A DNA stretch of 12,273 nt from Roseburia sp. CAG:309 (GTDB lineage Bacteria > Bacillota > Clostridia > Lachnospirales > Lachnospiraceae), in the NCBI GenBank assembly GCA_000434115.1, contig FR893955.1:1-12273 (forward strand), written 5' to 3'. A program made the position numbers and the translations under genes. This document shows positions 1 through 7,214 of the stretch, one piece after another; within the stretch, counting starts at the first letter, position 1, and each line of letters starts with the position of its first letter. The notes below the pieces were generated by a model that did no database searches, was not told the origin of the DNA, and saw only the letters and a program-made list of their open reading frames with translations.

Positions 1-6
1 ATTTTT

Positions 7-36
7 TTGAAATCGTTTTCATTATTCATTCATACT
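7..36 (+). promoter_or_regulatory. Putative promoter of the lacI-family gene
   Basis: TTGAAA at 7-12 is a good -35. CATACT at 31-36, after an 18-bp spacer, is a weak -10; TACTAT at 33-38 is an alternative with a long spacer. The operator-like palindrome at 8-21 covers the -35, so a bound repressor would block RNA polymerase. The call is modest because the -10 matches the consensus at only four of six positions. Confidence 0.4.
8..21. promoter_or_regulatory. LacI-family / cre-type operator palindrome
   Basis: TGAAATCGTTTTCA is a 14-bp palindrome about a central CG with one mismatched pair, and it fits the cre consensus TGWAANCGNTNWCA at every fixed position. It lies about 65 bp before the start of a LacI-family gene and overlaps the putative -35. 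Known: LacI-family proteins and CcpA bind such sites. Inferred: autorepression by the adjacent regulator, or carbon-catabolite control by CcpA. The sequence alone cannot separate the two. Confidence 0.6.
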
Positions 37-85
37 ATTTTGGATCAAGCAAAAATTTTTATTTGGAAGGGAAGGTTGAACTATC

Positions 86-1168
86 ATGTCGATTAAAAAA
101 ATTGCTGAACTTGCAGGGACTTCTCCCGCTACCGTCTCCAGAGTGCTGTCTGACCCCGGTCATCATTGTCAGACTCCCGGTCTTTCAGAAACCATCTGGC
201 GTATTGCAAAAGAGTTACATTATCTTCCCAATGCAGCAGCGCAGGAACTACGGAAAGGAAGCACGTCCCGCCCCTCTCCTTTTTCAGTCGATATCTTTCT
301 CACACGATTTGACTCCCTTAATAAAGATCCTTTTTTCCATGAATTGTATGTTTACATTCAGGATGAACTTCAAAAAAATGGATGTCTTTTAGGAGAAATG
401 CTCAGTACAGTTGATATTGTTCACATGAACTCCGATCCTTCTCCACGCATGATTCCATACAAAACACCTGAATTGGTTAAAACGGAAAAACGATCCGATA
501 CCCCTGCTTACATTTCCCGCAAATCAAACACGGGTCTTATCATTTTGGGAAAATGTCCACCGGAATTAATCTCCTTTGTAAAAAAACGTTATTCTTATAT
601 TGCCGGCATTGACCGCAATCCAACAAACTATGAATACGATGAAGTAATTTGCAGTGGGGAATCTGCTGCCAAAACTGCCGTCGAATACTTAATCTCACTT
701 GGTCATAAAAAAATCGCCTATATTGGCGACTGTACCTATGAATCCCGCTACATCGGTTACTATCAGGCATTACTGAACCACCAGATTCCACTGGATTATC
801 ACTTTGTGCATCCAAGTACCCAGACCGAATCCGAGGGGGTACAGATAATGAACCGTATTTTAACTTCAAACAACCGCCCCACAGCAATTTTCTGTGCGAA
901 CGACTGCACTGCGGTCGGCGTATTAAAATCCATAAAAATGTCGAAAAGGCGAGGATACCATCCTTCGGTCATATCCATTGATAACATCCGGGAATCTGAG
1001 CGCACATCCCCATTACTGACGACCATTGATATTCCCAAACAGCAGATGGCACACCTTGCGCTAATGTTGTTATTAGACCAGAGAAAAGGAGAGCACAAAG
1101 AATGTGTCCGTATAGAACTTCCCAGTCGTCTCATAAAACGCGACAGTTGCTCGTATCCTCCTTATTAA
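86..1168 (+). CDS. LacI-family transcriptional regulator
   Basis: A DNA-binding repressor, probably of carbohydrate-use genes; the ligand is unknown. Residues 1-55 form the LacI helix-turn-helix (IKKIAELAGTSPATVSRVL). Residues 48-60 are the hinge region (LPNAAAQELRKG). The rest is a periplasmic-binding-like effector domain, with IDRNP near 175, the YLISLGHKKIAYIG strand-turn at 201-214, FCANDCTAVGVL at 269-280 and the C-terminal TTIDIP at 312-317. Length (360 aa) is slightly above the usual 330-345 because of extra residues after the recognition helix (about 22-32) and a longer segment at about 105-145 in the first subdomain. The ATG at 86 follows a purine-rich Shine-Dalgarno (GGAAGGGAAGG, 65-75). 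It is convergent with the kinase gene and is not clearly part of that operon. A nearby target operon may lie left of the window. Confidence 0.9.
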   Translation: MSIKKIAELAGTSPATVSRVLSDPGHHCQTPGLSETIWRIAKELHYLPNAAAQELRKGSTSRPSPFSVDIFLTRFDSLNKDPFFHELYVYIQDELQKNGCLLGEMLSTVDIVHMNSDPSPRMIPYKTPELVKTEKRSDTPAYISRKSNTGLIILGKCPPELISFVKKRYSYIAGIDRNPTNYEYDEVICSGESAAKTAVEYLISLGHKKIAYIGDCTYESRYIGYYQALLNHQIPLDYHFVHPSTQTESEGVQIMNRILTSNNRPTAIFCANDCTAVGVLKSIKMSKRRGYHPSVISIDNIRESERTSPLLTTIDIPKQQMAHLALMLLLDQRKGEHKECVRIELPSRLIKRDSCSYPPY

Positions 1169-1209
1169 CCCTGCTTTTCGGTTCGTGCCTTCATTAATTA
1201 TGTTCATTT

Positions 1210-3120
1210 TTACTCAACCGGAATCGCAATCTTCACTTCAAATTTCTCCTCACCCACTTCTACATTCATCATGCCATCGTATTTTTCCACAACTTTTTCT
1301 ACCGACCAGATTCCTACACCGTCACCGGCATGTTTAGACGATTGGAACCGTTTTCCCCGCTTTTTAATCTCGCCTTCATAATAATTCATAGTCGAAATCA
1401 GATACATGGCACCTTCCTGTTTGCCATAAAATTCTATTTTCCGTTTCTCGCTGGCAAGTGTACGGGAAGCATCGATCGCATTTTCCATTAAATTTCCGAT
1501 GATAATACAAAATTCCACTTCGGGAACCGGCAAATGTTCATCAGCAGAAACACGGATCACGGTTTCGATCTCACTCTGCCCTGCATTATCCTCGTAATAC
1601 TGCAACAACGCATTGATCACTGTATTTTCGCAGAACAAAGTTCCCTGACTGCGTCCCTTTTTATGGTATTCACTAAGGTTTGCTACATACTCCGAAACCT
1701 TTTCTGACTTTCCCTCTTTGGCAAGTGTATCAATGGCATGAAGATGATGACGGAAATCATGGCGGATCCGCCGATTGTATTCTACCGTATCATTCACCTT
1801 TTCCATATGGCGGACCTGTATTTTCATCTGTTTTTCCATTTCCTCATACTGCTTTTGCAGCAATTCCGCCTGCTTTGCATTTTGAAGAAGCCGTCTCCAC
1901 AATACAAAACCGCTGGCAAAGATCATAACGATCGTCGCCCACTCTGCAAACCATCCGCCGTAAATCGGTTCAAATTTAGGATACAGTCGATCCCACATAT
2001 AACTACAAGCGTAGAACAGTGAACCTGTCAACAATGGAACGCCTTCTGTCTGCTGCCGGTAAACCGAAAGCACGGATCGTCCTACAAGATAAAATGCAAT
2101 GATAATCTTATACCAGAATACAACAAAGGAAAATCCTACTTCCATGCGCAGAGTGAGATGCGAAGAAAAATTTCCATATAGAAGTACGACCACACACATG
2201 ACAGCTGCGAGCACTGCTACACCGTATCCAACTCCTTTTTCAGCAATATGTCTGGTCTGTGTCAGACGATTGTGCAAAAGTACGATCAAAAATGTTATCA
2301 CATAACCGGACATCAATTCAATCGTGTACCACGGATGCACCTGACACTGCCAGAGGTAGTGCACCAGCGGATAACCCATAAACAAAATACCGCAAAAGGC
2401 AATTCCGGTAAAGATCATGACATTTTTCCTTTGTTCCTGCTCCTTGAGAGAACTCCGGAACTTTGCACAATAATACAATGTAAACAAAATATTGAACGCA
2501 CACAGCACGGCAATCGTCGTATAAAAAATGATACGTCGGTAAACACGGTGCAGTACCACGCTTTCCGTTCCTAATGCCGGTGGATACGTCATTCCGCTGT
2601 AGTAATGCGATTCATCCCTCGTTTCCAGAATCAGCGTACATTCACCCGCCGCCTCAAAAGAATACATTTTTGTCTGTATTCCTTCCCGGTAATCATTGTC
2701 AGTTGCATTTCCCCCGGGATCACCACATTGGCCGACAAGCTCTTCATTTACATAAAACCGGTATGCCGAATATATTTCCGGAATTTCCATCGCATAGCGT
2801 GTCTTTTCCGAGGCAAGATTGAGATGAAGCACATACGTCCCACATCCATGCGCCTTCCGATATGGATTATGGTTCGAATAATTATTCACTTCTCCGATGG
2901 TTGCATATTCCATATAGGCGCCTTTCGTGTCTCCGTTTTTCAGATCTTCAGGGGTCAGAAGCACGCCATAATAAAATTCCCAGTTATCATAGAGATACTG
3001 GATTCCCTCATTGGGATCATTTTTATATTTATTGTCATTCCAGTATAAAAAGGTAAAAAAAGCGCAGGAAAAAAGTATCACAACACAAAATGTTATCTGC
3101 AATACTTTTCCCTGCCGCAT
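1210..3120 (-). CDS. 7TM GHKL sensor histidine kinase (LytTR-system partner)
   Basis: A membrane sensor kinase, the likely phosphodonor for the LytTR regulator two genes upstream. N-terminal helix at about 7-26, then an extracellular beta-rich domain at about 40-190. Its motifs (DNWEFYYG, IPEIYSAYRFYVNEELVG) resemble 7TMR-DISM sugar-binding-like sensor domains. Several membrane helices follow (about 197-410), then a coiled coil (about 412-445). The phosphoacceptor histidine is H454 in RRIRHDFRHHL. The N box is GNLMENAIDAS (542-552), and the glycine-rich ATP lid is GDGVGIWSVEKVVEKYDG (599-616), in the AgrC/HPK10 style without a classical DxGxG box. The ATG at 3120 has GGAGG 5 bp upstream. It is the last gene of a three-gene operon, 24 bp after the anchored protein gene. 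The natural ligand is not visible. No clear terminator is seen in the 41 bp before the convergent lacI-family gene. Confidence 0.92.
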   Translation of the reverse strand: MRQGKVLQITFCVVILFSCAFFTFLYWNDNKYKNDPNEGIQYLYDNWEFYYGVLLTPEDLKNGDTKGAYMEYATIGEVNNYSNHNPYRKAHGCGTYVLHLNLASEKTRYAMEIPEIYSAYRFYVNEELVGQCGDPGGNATDNDYREGIQTKMYSFEAAGECTLILETRDESHYYSGMTYPPALGTESVVLHRVYRRIIFYTTIAVLCAFNILFTLYYCAKFRSSLKEQEQRKNVMIFTGIAFCGILFMGYPLVHYLWQCQVHPWYTIELMSGYVITFLIVLLHNRLTQTRHIAEKGVGYGVAVLAAVMCVVVLLYGNFSSHLTLRMEVGFSFVVFWYKIIIAFYLVGRSVLSVYRQQTEGVPLLTGSLFYACSYMWDRLYPKFEPIYGGWFAEWATIVMIFASGFVLWRRLLQNAKQAELLQKQYEEMEKQMKIQVRHMEKVNDTVEYNRRIRHDFRHHLHAIDTLAKEGKSEKVSEYVANLSEYHKKGRSQGTLFCENTVINALLQYYEDNAGQSEIETVIRVSADEHLPVPEVEFCIIIGNLMENAIDASRTLASEKRKIEFYGKQEGAMYLISTMNYYEGEIKKRGKRFQSSKHAGDGVGIWSVEKVVEKYDGMMNVEVGEEKFEVKIAIPVE

Positions 3121-3144
3121 AATATCCTCCAGTCTCTCTAACTA

Positions 3145-4875
3145 TTATCTGCGTTTCCGGTACCGCCATACTCCGACAATCGTACCACCTGTGATCACTG
3201 CCATGACAGCCGCCAGTGCAGTATAAAAGATCCAATGATACATCTTTCTTCCCTGCGAAGATACGGATTGATTCTGAGATTCCGTTTGAATCTCATAAGT
3301 TCCGGGTTCATTCACTTCAAATTCAGCCACTCCCTGCTCTTCCCGATACTCTGCTTTCGCTACCGTATCGCCCTGTTTGTTTTTTACGTTCAAAACAGCC
3401 GTGTCTCCCACATCAGGATATGGAATACGGACTTTTGCTCCCTGTAATTTTTCAATCGCCGTACCATCCAGCTTCGTAGCCTGAATGGATATTTTCCCGG
3501 TTTTTGTATGTTTTACATGAAGATTGACTTTGGCATCCTCCCCGGAAACATCCAGCGTTGTCGATGGCACCGACACGGTCACTCCATGGTCTGTCACCGT
3601 ATATTCACGCGTTGCGGGAGATGCCTTTACCGTATCCTGTGTTTCCTTTCCTTCTGCCTTTACCTGCTCTGCATTTTCCTGGATTTTCCCTTCCAGACGC
3701 GTTTTTTCTTCCTCAACATCTCCACCATCACGATTTCCCTCATACGATTTGAATTCCACCACATCTTTTTCTTTCTTTAAGTGGAAATACTGTAACTTTT
3801 CCTCGCCGGCGGCCACATACATATAATAATATTTGTCTTCCTGCAAATTTTCATTTTTCAGATAAAGAAGCGGAAATTCTTCCATTTCGTCCAACCAATA
3901 ATTGTCTTCCGAATACTCTGTAAATTCGGTCTGTTCGAGTTCATTCTGCGCCAATTCTTTATCGGATACTGCATAATAAATTTTAATCTCTTTGTCGTTT
4001 TCTCCAATCCACGAAAACACGGTGTAACCGGGAATCATTTCTCCTATTTTATACATTGCACAGGGATCTTCTGCCACATAAACCTGTATTTCCACCGTTT
4101 TGTTTTCTTCTGACAGGAAAAAGTTTTCCTGCTGTTCGTTATTGATCTGTAACTGTACTTTAACCGGGTACTCCCCTGCTTTGGTAAAATCTACCGCCGA
4201 AAGGTCAATATCCTCCACTTCCAGCCAGACACCATCGTACAAATCAACTTCACTGCTCAAACCATAGGCTGCCCCAAAAGCATCTGCAATCTGCTGTTTT
4301 AACTGCTCTGCCGCATTTCCATTTTCTTCCTGTGACTGAACCGGGATAAGCCAGTTTCTTCTATATACCATTTCTTCCGGGAAATAATCAATTTCAACAT
4401 TTTCTTCATAACCGGAACGCAATTGAAATTTCATAGTAAACGAAGATACGCATTCATCTGAAAATGTCAAACCTTCCAATGATGTAAATTGCAGCTGGAT
4501 TTCCTGTTCTTCCGTGGACCGGGTATCAAAGTCACTCAAATCAAATTCCACAAAAAGCGGAACCCCGGTATACGTTATACCATCCTCAGCCACCTTACAG
4601 GTAAAGAAATCATCACACAATTCTTCCAGATATTCTTTTATCTCCTTTTTATCACAATTGACCTCAAACGATGTCTCTGTATAATCTTGCAAATACGAAA
4701 CCGCCCACTGATTTTCGATTTCTACAATGCTGCCATTGTGAAATGTATGATTCTCTTCATAGGCAATTTCTTCCCGTTCTTCCGCTCTTCCAGAAATTCC
4801 CGGAAGAAGGCAGAGCACAACTATCATTCCCAGAAACCATAGTTTGATTCCATTTTTCAAACAACCATTTTTCAT
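3145..4875 (-). CDS. Secreted, C-terminally membrane-anchored Ig-like surface protein
   Basis: No named family is recognised. Residues 1-31 form a signal peptide (basic start, hydrophobic WFLGMIVVLCLLPG, likely cut near SGRA). The mature part is very acidic. The section at about 205-270 (VDLYDGVWLEVEDIDLSAVD, then KAGEYPVKVQLQI) reads like a bacterial Ig-like beta sandwich. A Glu/Lys/Gln-rich linker at about 385-425 precedes a second beta-rich module that ends in FEVNEPGTYEIQ (about 530). One transmembrane helix (about 547-570) and a basic tail (RYRKRR) anchor it; there is no LPXTG sorting motif. Its ATG overlaps the regulator's stop codon by 4 bp (ATGA), so the two are probably translationally coupled, and the kinase gene follows 24 bp later. 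Inference: an accessory sensor or ligand-presenting partner of the kinase. It could instead be a structural target co-transcribed with its regulators. Confidence 0.75.
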   Translation of the reverse strand: MKNGCLKNGIKLWFLGMIVVLCLLPGISGRAEEREEIAYEENHTFHNGSIVEIENQWAVSYLQDYTETSFEVNCDKKEIKEYLEELCDDFFTCKVAEDGITYTGVPLFVEFDLSDFDTRSTEEQEIQLQFTSLEGLTFSDECVSSFTMKFQLRSGYEENVEIDYFPEEMVYRRNWLIPVQSQEENGNAAEQLKQQIADAFGAAYGLSSEVDLYDGVWLEVEDIDLSAVDFTKAGEYPVKVQLQINNEQQENFFLSEENKTVEIQVYVAEDPCAMYKIGEMIPGYTVFSWIGENDKEIKIYYAVSDKELAQNELEQTEFTEYSEDNYWLDEMEEFPLLYLKNENLQEDKYYYMYVAAGEEKLQYFHLKKEKDVVEFKSYEGNRDGGDVEEEKTRLEGKIQENAEQVKAEGKETQDTVKASPATREYTVTDHGVTVSVPSTTLDVSGEDAKVNLHVKHTKTGKISIQATKLDGTAIEKLQGAKVRIPYPDVGDTAVLNVKNKQGDTVAKAEYREEQGVAEFEVNEPGTYEIQTESQNQSVSSQGRKMYHWIFYTALAAVMAVITGGTIVGVWRYRKRR

Positions 4876-5594
4876 TCCTGCAAATGCATCCTTTCTGTCA
4901 TAAATGAAAGATATTCCTGCTTAATCTTGGATTTATTACGCAAATGAAGCGGAACACTTTCCCCATTCTTCAAACGAAATATTTCCGATTCTACTTTTTC
5001 AATCGCTTCCATATTTACTAAAACTCCCCGCCGGCACATCAAAAAGCGCCGGTCTTTCAATAATATCTCCGATATCTCCGCAAACGTAGAGGAGGTTAAA
5101 AACACATGATCCTTTGTATGTACCGCTGTTTTTCTCTTTATCGTATCCAGAAAGTAAATGTTGTGGTATTCCAGCTGAACCTCTACCCGTTCACTGACAA
5201 AATCCAGCACCGGCTCTTCAAAGCCTTTTTGCTGCTGGTATTTATCCATCGCCTGCATGAAATCCCCTTCGGAATACGGTTTCAGCAAATAATACAACGC
5301 ATGCACAGCATAACTTGCCACACCAAATTCATCCGAAGTGGACTGAAACACAATAGACACTTTTGAATCCTTTTGATATACTTCTCTTGCCACTTCCATC
5401 CCATTTTTTTGTTTCATATAAATGTCCAAAAAAACAAGATCATACTCATCCTTGACAAATTGGTCCAAAAATTCCTCTCCCGATGAGAACTCGACAATTT
5501 CGTAGGAAACGTTCCGGGTAGCAAAATATTTTTTTATATATGAAACCAGGCATATTCTGTCGCGGTGCATATCATCTACTATCGCAATTTTCAA
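4872..5594 (-). CDS. LytTR-family response regulator (kinase-linked)
   Basis: A two-component output protein with an intact receiver. The acidic pair is D7-D8 (IAIVDD), the phosphoacceptor is D57 (LVFLDIYMK), S85/T86 is the switch region and K105 is in LLKP. A LytTR DNA-binding domain spans about 133-235, with the HVFLTSSTFAEI and FLMCRRGVLVNMEAIEKVE segments. Length (240 aa) is standard for AgrA/VirR-like proteins. The start is TTG at 5594, chosen because AGAGGTGG lies 6 bp before it. A nearer ATG (5597) is out of frame and stops after eight codons. It is first in the operon with the anchored protein (4-bp overlap) and the kinase. It is transcribed from the strong promoter at 5626-5655, only about 25-30 nt upstream of the start. 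Confidence 0.92.
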   Translation of the reverse strand: MKIAIVDDMHRDRICLVSYIKKYFATRNVSYEIVEFSSGEEFLDQFVKDEYDLVFLDIYMKQKNGMEVAREVYQKDSKVSIVFQSTSDEFGVASYAVHALYYLLKPYSEGDFMQAMDKYQQQKGFEEPVLDFVSERVEVQLEYHNIYFLDTIKRKTAVHTKDHVFLTSSTFAEISEILLKDRRFLMCRRGVLVNMEAIEKVESEIFRLKNGESVPLHLRNKSKIKQEYLSFMTERMHLQE

Positions 5595-5600
5595 CCATGA

Positions 5601-5608
5601 CCACCTCT
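5601..5608 (-). promoter_or_regulatory. Ribosome binding site selecting a TTG start
   Basis: AGAGGTGG on the minus strand sits 6 nt before TTG at 5594. It supports the TTG over the out-of-frame ATG that begins only 3 nt after the site. The TTG start and the decoy ATG may keep translation of the regulator low. Confidence 0.7.
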
Positions 5609-5625
5609 AGCATAAAGATAGTTTT

Positions 5626-5655
5626 ATTATACAATATTCACGTCTGAAAAGTCAA
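5626..5655 (-). promoter_or_regulatory. Sigma-A promoter of the regulator-surface protein-kinase operon
   Basis: Minus strand TTGACT (5650-5655), an 18-bp spacer, then a perfect TATAAT (5626-5631). The predicted leader is about 25 nt and ends in a strong ribosome site. A near-consensus promoter suggests basal expression, perhaps tuned by the inverted repeat just upstream of the -35. Confidence 0.8.
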
Positions 5656-5664
5656 TAAATCGCA

Positions 5665-5684
5665 TGATATTTATGCTGATATCA
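5665..5684. repeat. Inverted repeat TGATAT-N8-ATATCA upstream of the operon promoter
   Basis: A 6-bp perfect inverted repeat with an 8-bp spacer. It ends on the stop codon of the upstream LytTR gene and begins 10 bp upstream of the -35. The same bases also read as a TGATAT direct repeat 12 bp apart. It could be an operator. No intrinsic terminator is seen here, so some readthrough from the upstream gene is possible. Confidence 0.3.
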
Positions 5685-6401
5685 CGACATTTGCGTTGTA
5701 AGTGTCTCATAAATCGTTTTTTGAAGTCGAACCGGCACCGGAATACTGATATCTTCCTGAAGTGCCACTTCTTCTTTCGTAAACATTTTAATGTGTATCG
5801 TATTGATTACGTAACTCTTCCCTACCATAATGAAATTATCACGGTCCGCCAGCTGCTCATACAGGGTAGAGAGGCTCACATAACTCCGATAGGACTGTCC
5901 ACGATCCGTATGTATGACGGAATAATGATTATCGGATTCAATATGTGATATTTTGGACAGCGGCATTTGAACACACTGTCGCTTTACAAAAAACTCCAGT
6001 TGCTCCACTTCCATCGAATAACGGTAATATAACCGCTTGAAAATGTGATTGAGCTGCTCCTGCAAATTTTTCCCAAACCACACATATCCTTCCGCACAAA
6101 AAGCATAGCCATCGTACGCATATCCGATGGATTCTGACACCAGCACAAGACTGATATCCATTTTTTTCTCAAAAATTTTGTGGGCAAGATTCAGTCCGGA
6201 ATACTTCATATCAAACGAATCCGGATTAACAAATAAGACGGCTGGTTTACTTTTACGCTGTTTCAATGCCGTAATCACCTCTCCCGGCATCTGAAATGTA
6301 CTGATCTGGCTGACTGCACCAACATTTTCCAAAAATCTTTTTATCATTCTTTCAAGATTTTCACTTCTTGAAATATCCTGTTCTAAAATCCATACTTTCA
6401 T
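5682..6401 (-). CDS. LytTR-family regulator with degenerate receiver
   Basis: An orphan LytTR transcription regulator. The N-terminal ~120 residues fold-match a receiver by pattern (WILEQD start, AVLFVNPDSFDM third strand, SLVLVSES, then YVWFGK), but key residues differ. The acidic pair is EQ(D) at 7-9. The position after the third strand is N59 where Asp is normal (D61 is two residues on). The conserved Lys is shifted (WFGKN instead of LKP). The LytTR domain at about 138-235 looks intact (MPLSKISHIESDNHYSVIHT, NFIMVGKSYVINTIHI). The ATG at 6401 follows GAAAGGGA. No kinase gene is adjacent; the gene lies 87 bp upstream of the kinase-linked operon and is divergent from the lipoprotein gene. 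Inference: phosphorylation-independent or ligand-controlled, and a candidate regulator of the divergent lipoprotein gene. Confidence 0.85.
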   Translation of the reverse strand: MKVWILEQDISRSENLERMIKRFLENVGAVSQISTFQMPGEVITALKQRKSKPAVLFVNPDSFDMKYSGLNLAHKIFEKKMDISLVLVSESIGYAYDGYAFCAEGYVWFGKNLQEQLNHIFKRLYYRYSMEVEQLEFFVKRQCVQMPLSKISHIESDNHYSVIHTDRGQSYRSYVSLSTLYEQLADRDNFIMVGKSYVINTIHIKMFTKEEVALQEDISIPVPVRLQKTIYETLTTQMS

Positions 6402-6426
6402 CGTTTATCATCCCTTTCTGTATACT

Positions 6427-6456
6427 ATTATAAAATATTTTTTTCATTTATGGTAT
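6427..6456 (-). promoter_or_regulatory. Putative weak promoter of the orphan LytTR gene
   Basis: A perfect TATAAT (-10) at 6427-6432 on the minus strand, but only a poor -35 (ATACCA, 6451-6456) after 18 bp. A good -10 with a weak -35 is often seen where an activator is needed. This fits possible autoregulation from the shared divergent region but does not prove it. Confidence 0.4.
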
Positions 6457-6510
6457 GTCGTTTGAAGCAAAAAATGTGCTTTTCGCGCAATTTTTACAGG
6501 AATTCCATTG

Positions 6511-6539
6511 ACATTTTCGATGATTTAACAACATTTTCG
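6511..6539 (+). promoter_or_regulatory. Tandem 9-bp direct repeat, candidate LytTR-protein binding site
   Basis: ACATTTTCG occurs exactly at 6511-6519 and again at 6531-6539, an 11-bp spacer and 20-bp period, so both copies face the same side of the helix. Known LytTR sites (AgrA, ComE, PlnC/D) are pairs of 9-bp direct repeats of the type ACNNTTNNG spaced by 11-13 bp, placed just upstream of the -35. This site matches that pattern (AC at 1-2, TT at 5-6, G at 9). It ends 9 bp before the -35 of the lipoprotein promoter. The binding protein is inferred; the divergent orphan LytTR protein is the nearest candidate. Confidence 0.6.
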
Positions 6540-6548
6540 TAAAAATGC

Positions 6549-6577
6549 TTGCATTTCTGTCTATTGTCAGATATAAT
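6549..6577 (+). promoter_or_regulatory. Promoter of the lipoprotein gene
   Basis: A perfect TATAAT at 6572-6577 is preceded by TTGCAT (6549-6554) with a 17-bp spacer. The half-consensus -35 right after a tandem repeat suggests activator-assisted transcription. The leader is about 33 nt and carries AGGAG 10 nt before the ATG. Confidence 0.65.
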
Positions 6578-6616
6578 AACACACAAGTTAAAAAAACATA
6601 AAGGAGAAATAAAACT

Positions 6617-7195
6617 ATGAAAAAGAAATTATTAACACTTGGTTTAGTTGCTCTCATGTCCTTTACTTTGGTAGCATGTGGAGACAAAAAAGAAACCACT
6701 ACAACTACTACAACAGCAACTCAGGCACCTAAGGCTACAGAAGCTCCAAAAGCAACTGAGGAAGCTAAGTCAGATTCTTCCGATGATACATCATCTTCTG
6801 ACGACAGCAGTTCTTCAGGACAGGTTACTTCTATGAAAGATCTGGAAGGAATCCTTACCACCGGATATGCTGGAACTCCTAAGGATGACGAAAATTCCGC
6901 AATCCTTCTTGCTATGAACGATGAGGGAACATTCTCTGTATTGGTAGTTGTTGATGCAAAATCTAATGAAAATGCAAGTTTTGTCGGCGAGTCTACAGAC
7001 AATGGCGATGGCACTATGACGATCAACGATGAGTCTTCACAGTTGGCTGTTACATTTGGTGTAGAAGACAATGGCGACGGTACATTCACTCTTGATTACG
7101 GCGATCTCGGAAAAGCGGTTGTTGCTGAGTGTGAAGTATCTGAAGTTTTGGACATGATGGATACTGTTGACCAGAACACATCTTCTGTAAACTAA
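6617..7195 (+). CDS. Small Thr/Ser/Asp-rich lipoprotein
   Basis: A predicted lipoprotein of 192 aa with no recognised family. Type II signal peptide: KKK start, hydrophobic core, lipobox LVAC with the lipidated Cys at 21. Residues 26-69 are a low-complexity stalk: a Thr run, a PKATEAPKATE repeat and a Ser/Asp-rich stretch. Residues 70-192 look globular and acidic and contain two copies of DNGDGT (128-133 and 151-156), each followed by a short beta strand (TMTI, TFTL). This resembles acidic calcium-binding loops, but that is inference. The gene stands alone on the + strand between a divergent and a convergent LytTR regulator, with its own promoter, an upstream tandem repeat and a strong terminator. 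It is probably displayed on the outer face of the membrane, as a ligand binder or a signalling accessory. Function unknown. Confidence 0.85.
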   Translation: MKKKLLTLGLVALMSFTLVACGDKKETTTTTTTATQAPKATEAPKATEEAKSDSSDDTSSSDDSSSSGQVTSMKDLEGILTTGYAGTPKDDENSAILLAMNDEGTFSVLVVVDAKSNENASFVGESTDNGDGTMTINDESSQLAVTFGVEDNGDGTFTLDYGDLGKAVVAECEVSEVLDMMDTVDQNTSSVN

Positions 7196-7214
7196 TCCTT
7201 TTTCTCGACAATAT

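Noticed and set aside
1169..1209. Possible terminator between the convergent lacI-family and kinase genes
   Set aside because: Only a very short AACC/GGTT pairing is visible, and no stem followed by a U-run exists on either strand.
2605..3048. Plus-strand 147-codon frame inside the kinase gene
   Set aside because: Antisense to the clear extracellular domain of the kinase; no ribosome site or promoter.
3145..4875. LPXTG-type cell-wall anchoring of the surface protein
   Set aside because: The C-terminus has a membrane helix and basic tail, but no LPXTG-like motif precedes it (the sequence there is SVSSQGRKMY).
6448..6699. Minus-strand 83-codon frame with a hydrophobic stretch
   Set aside because: It overlaps the lipoprotein start and its promoter, has no ribosome site, and its hydrophobic part is the antisense of the Lys-rich signal peptide region and upstream AT-rich DNA.
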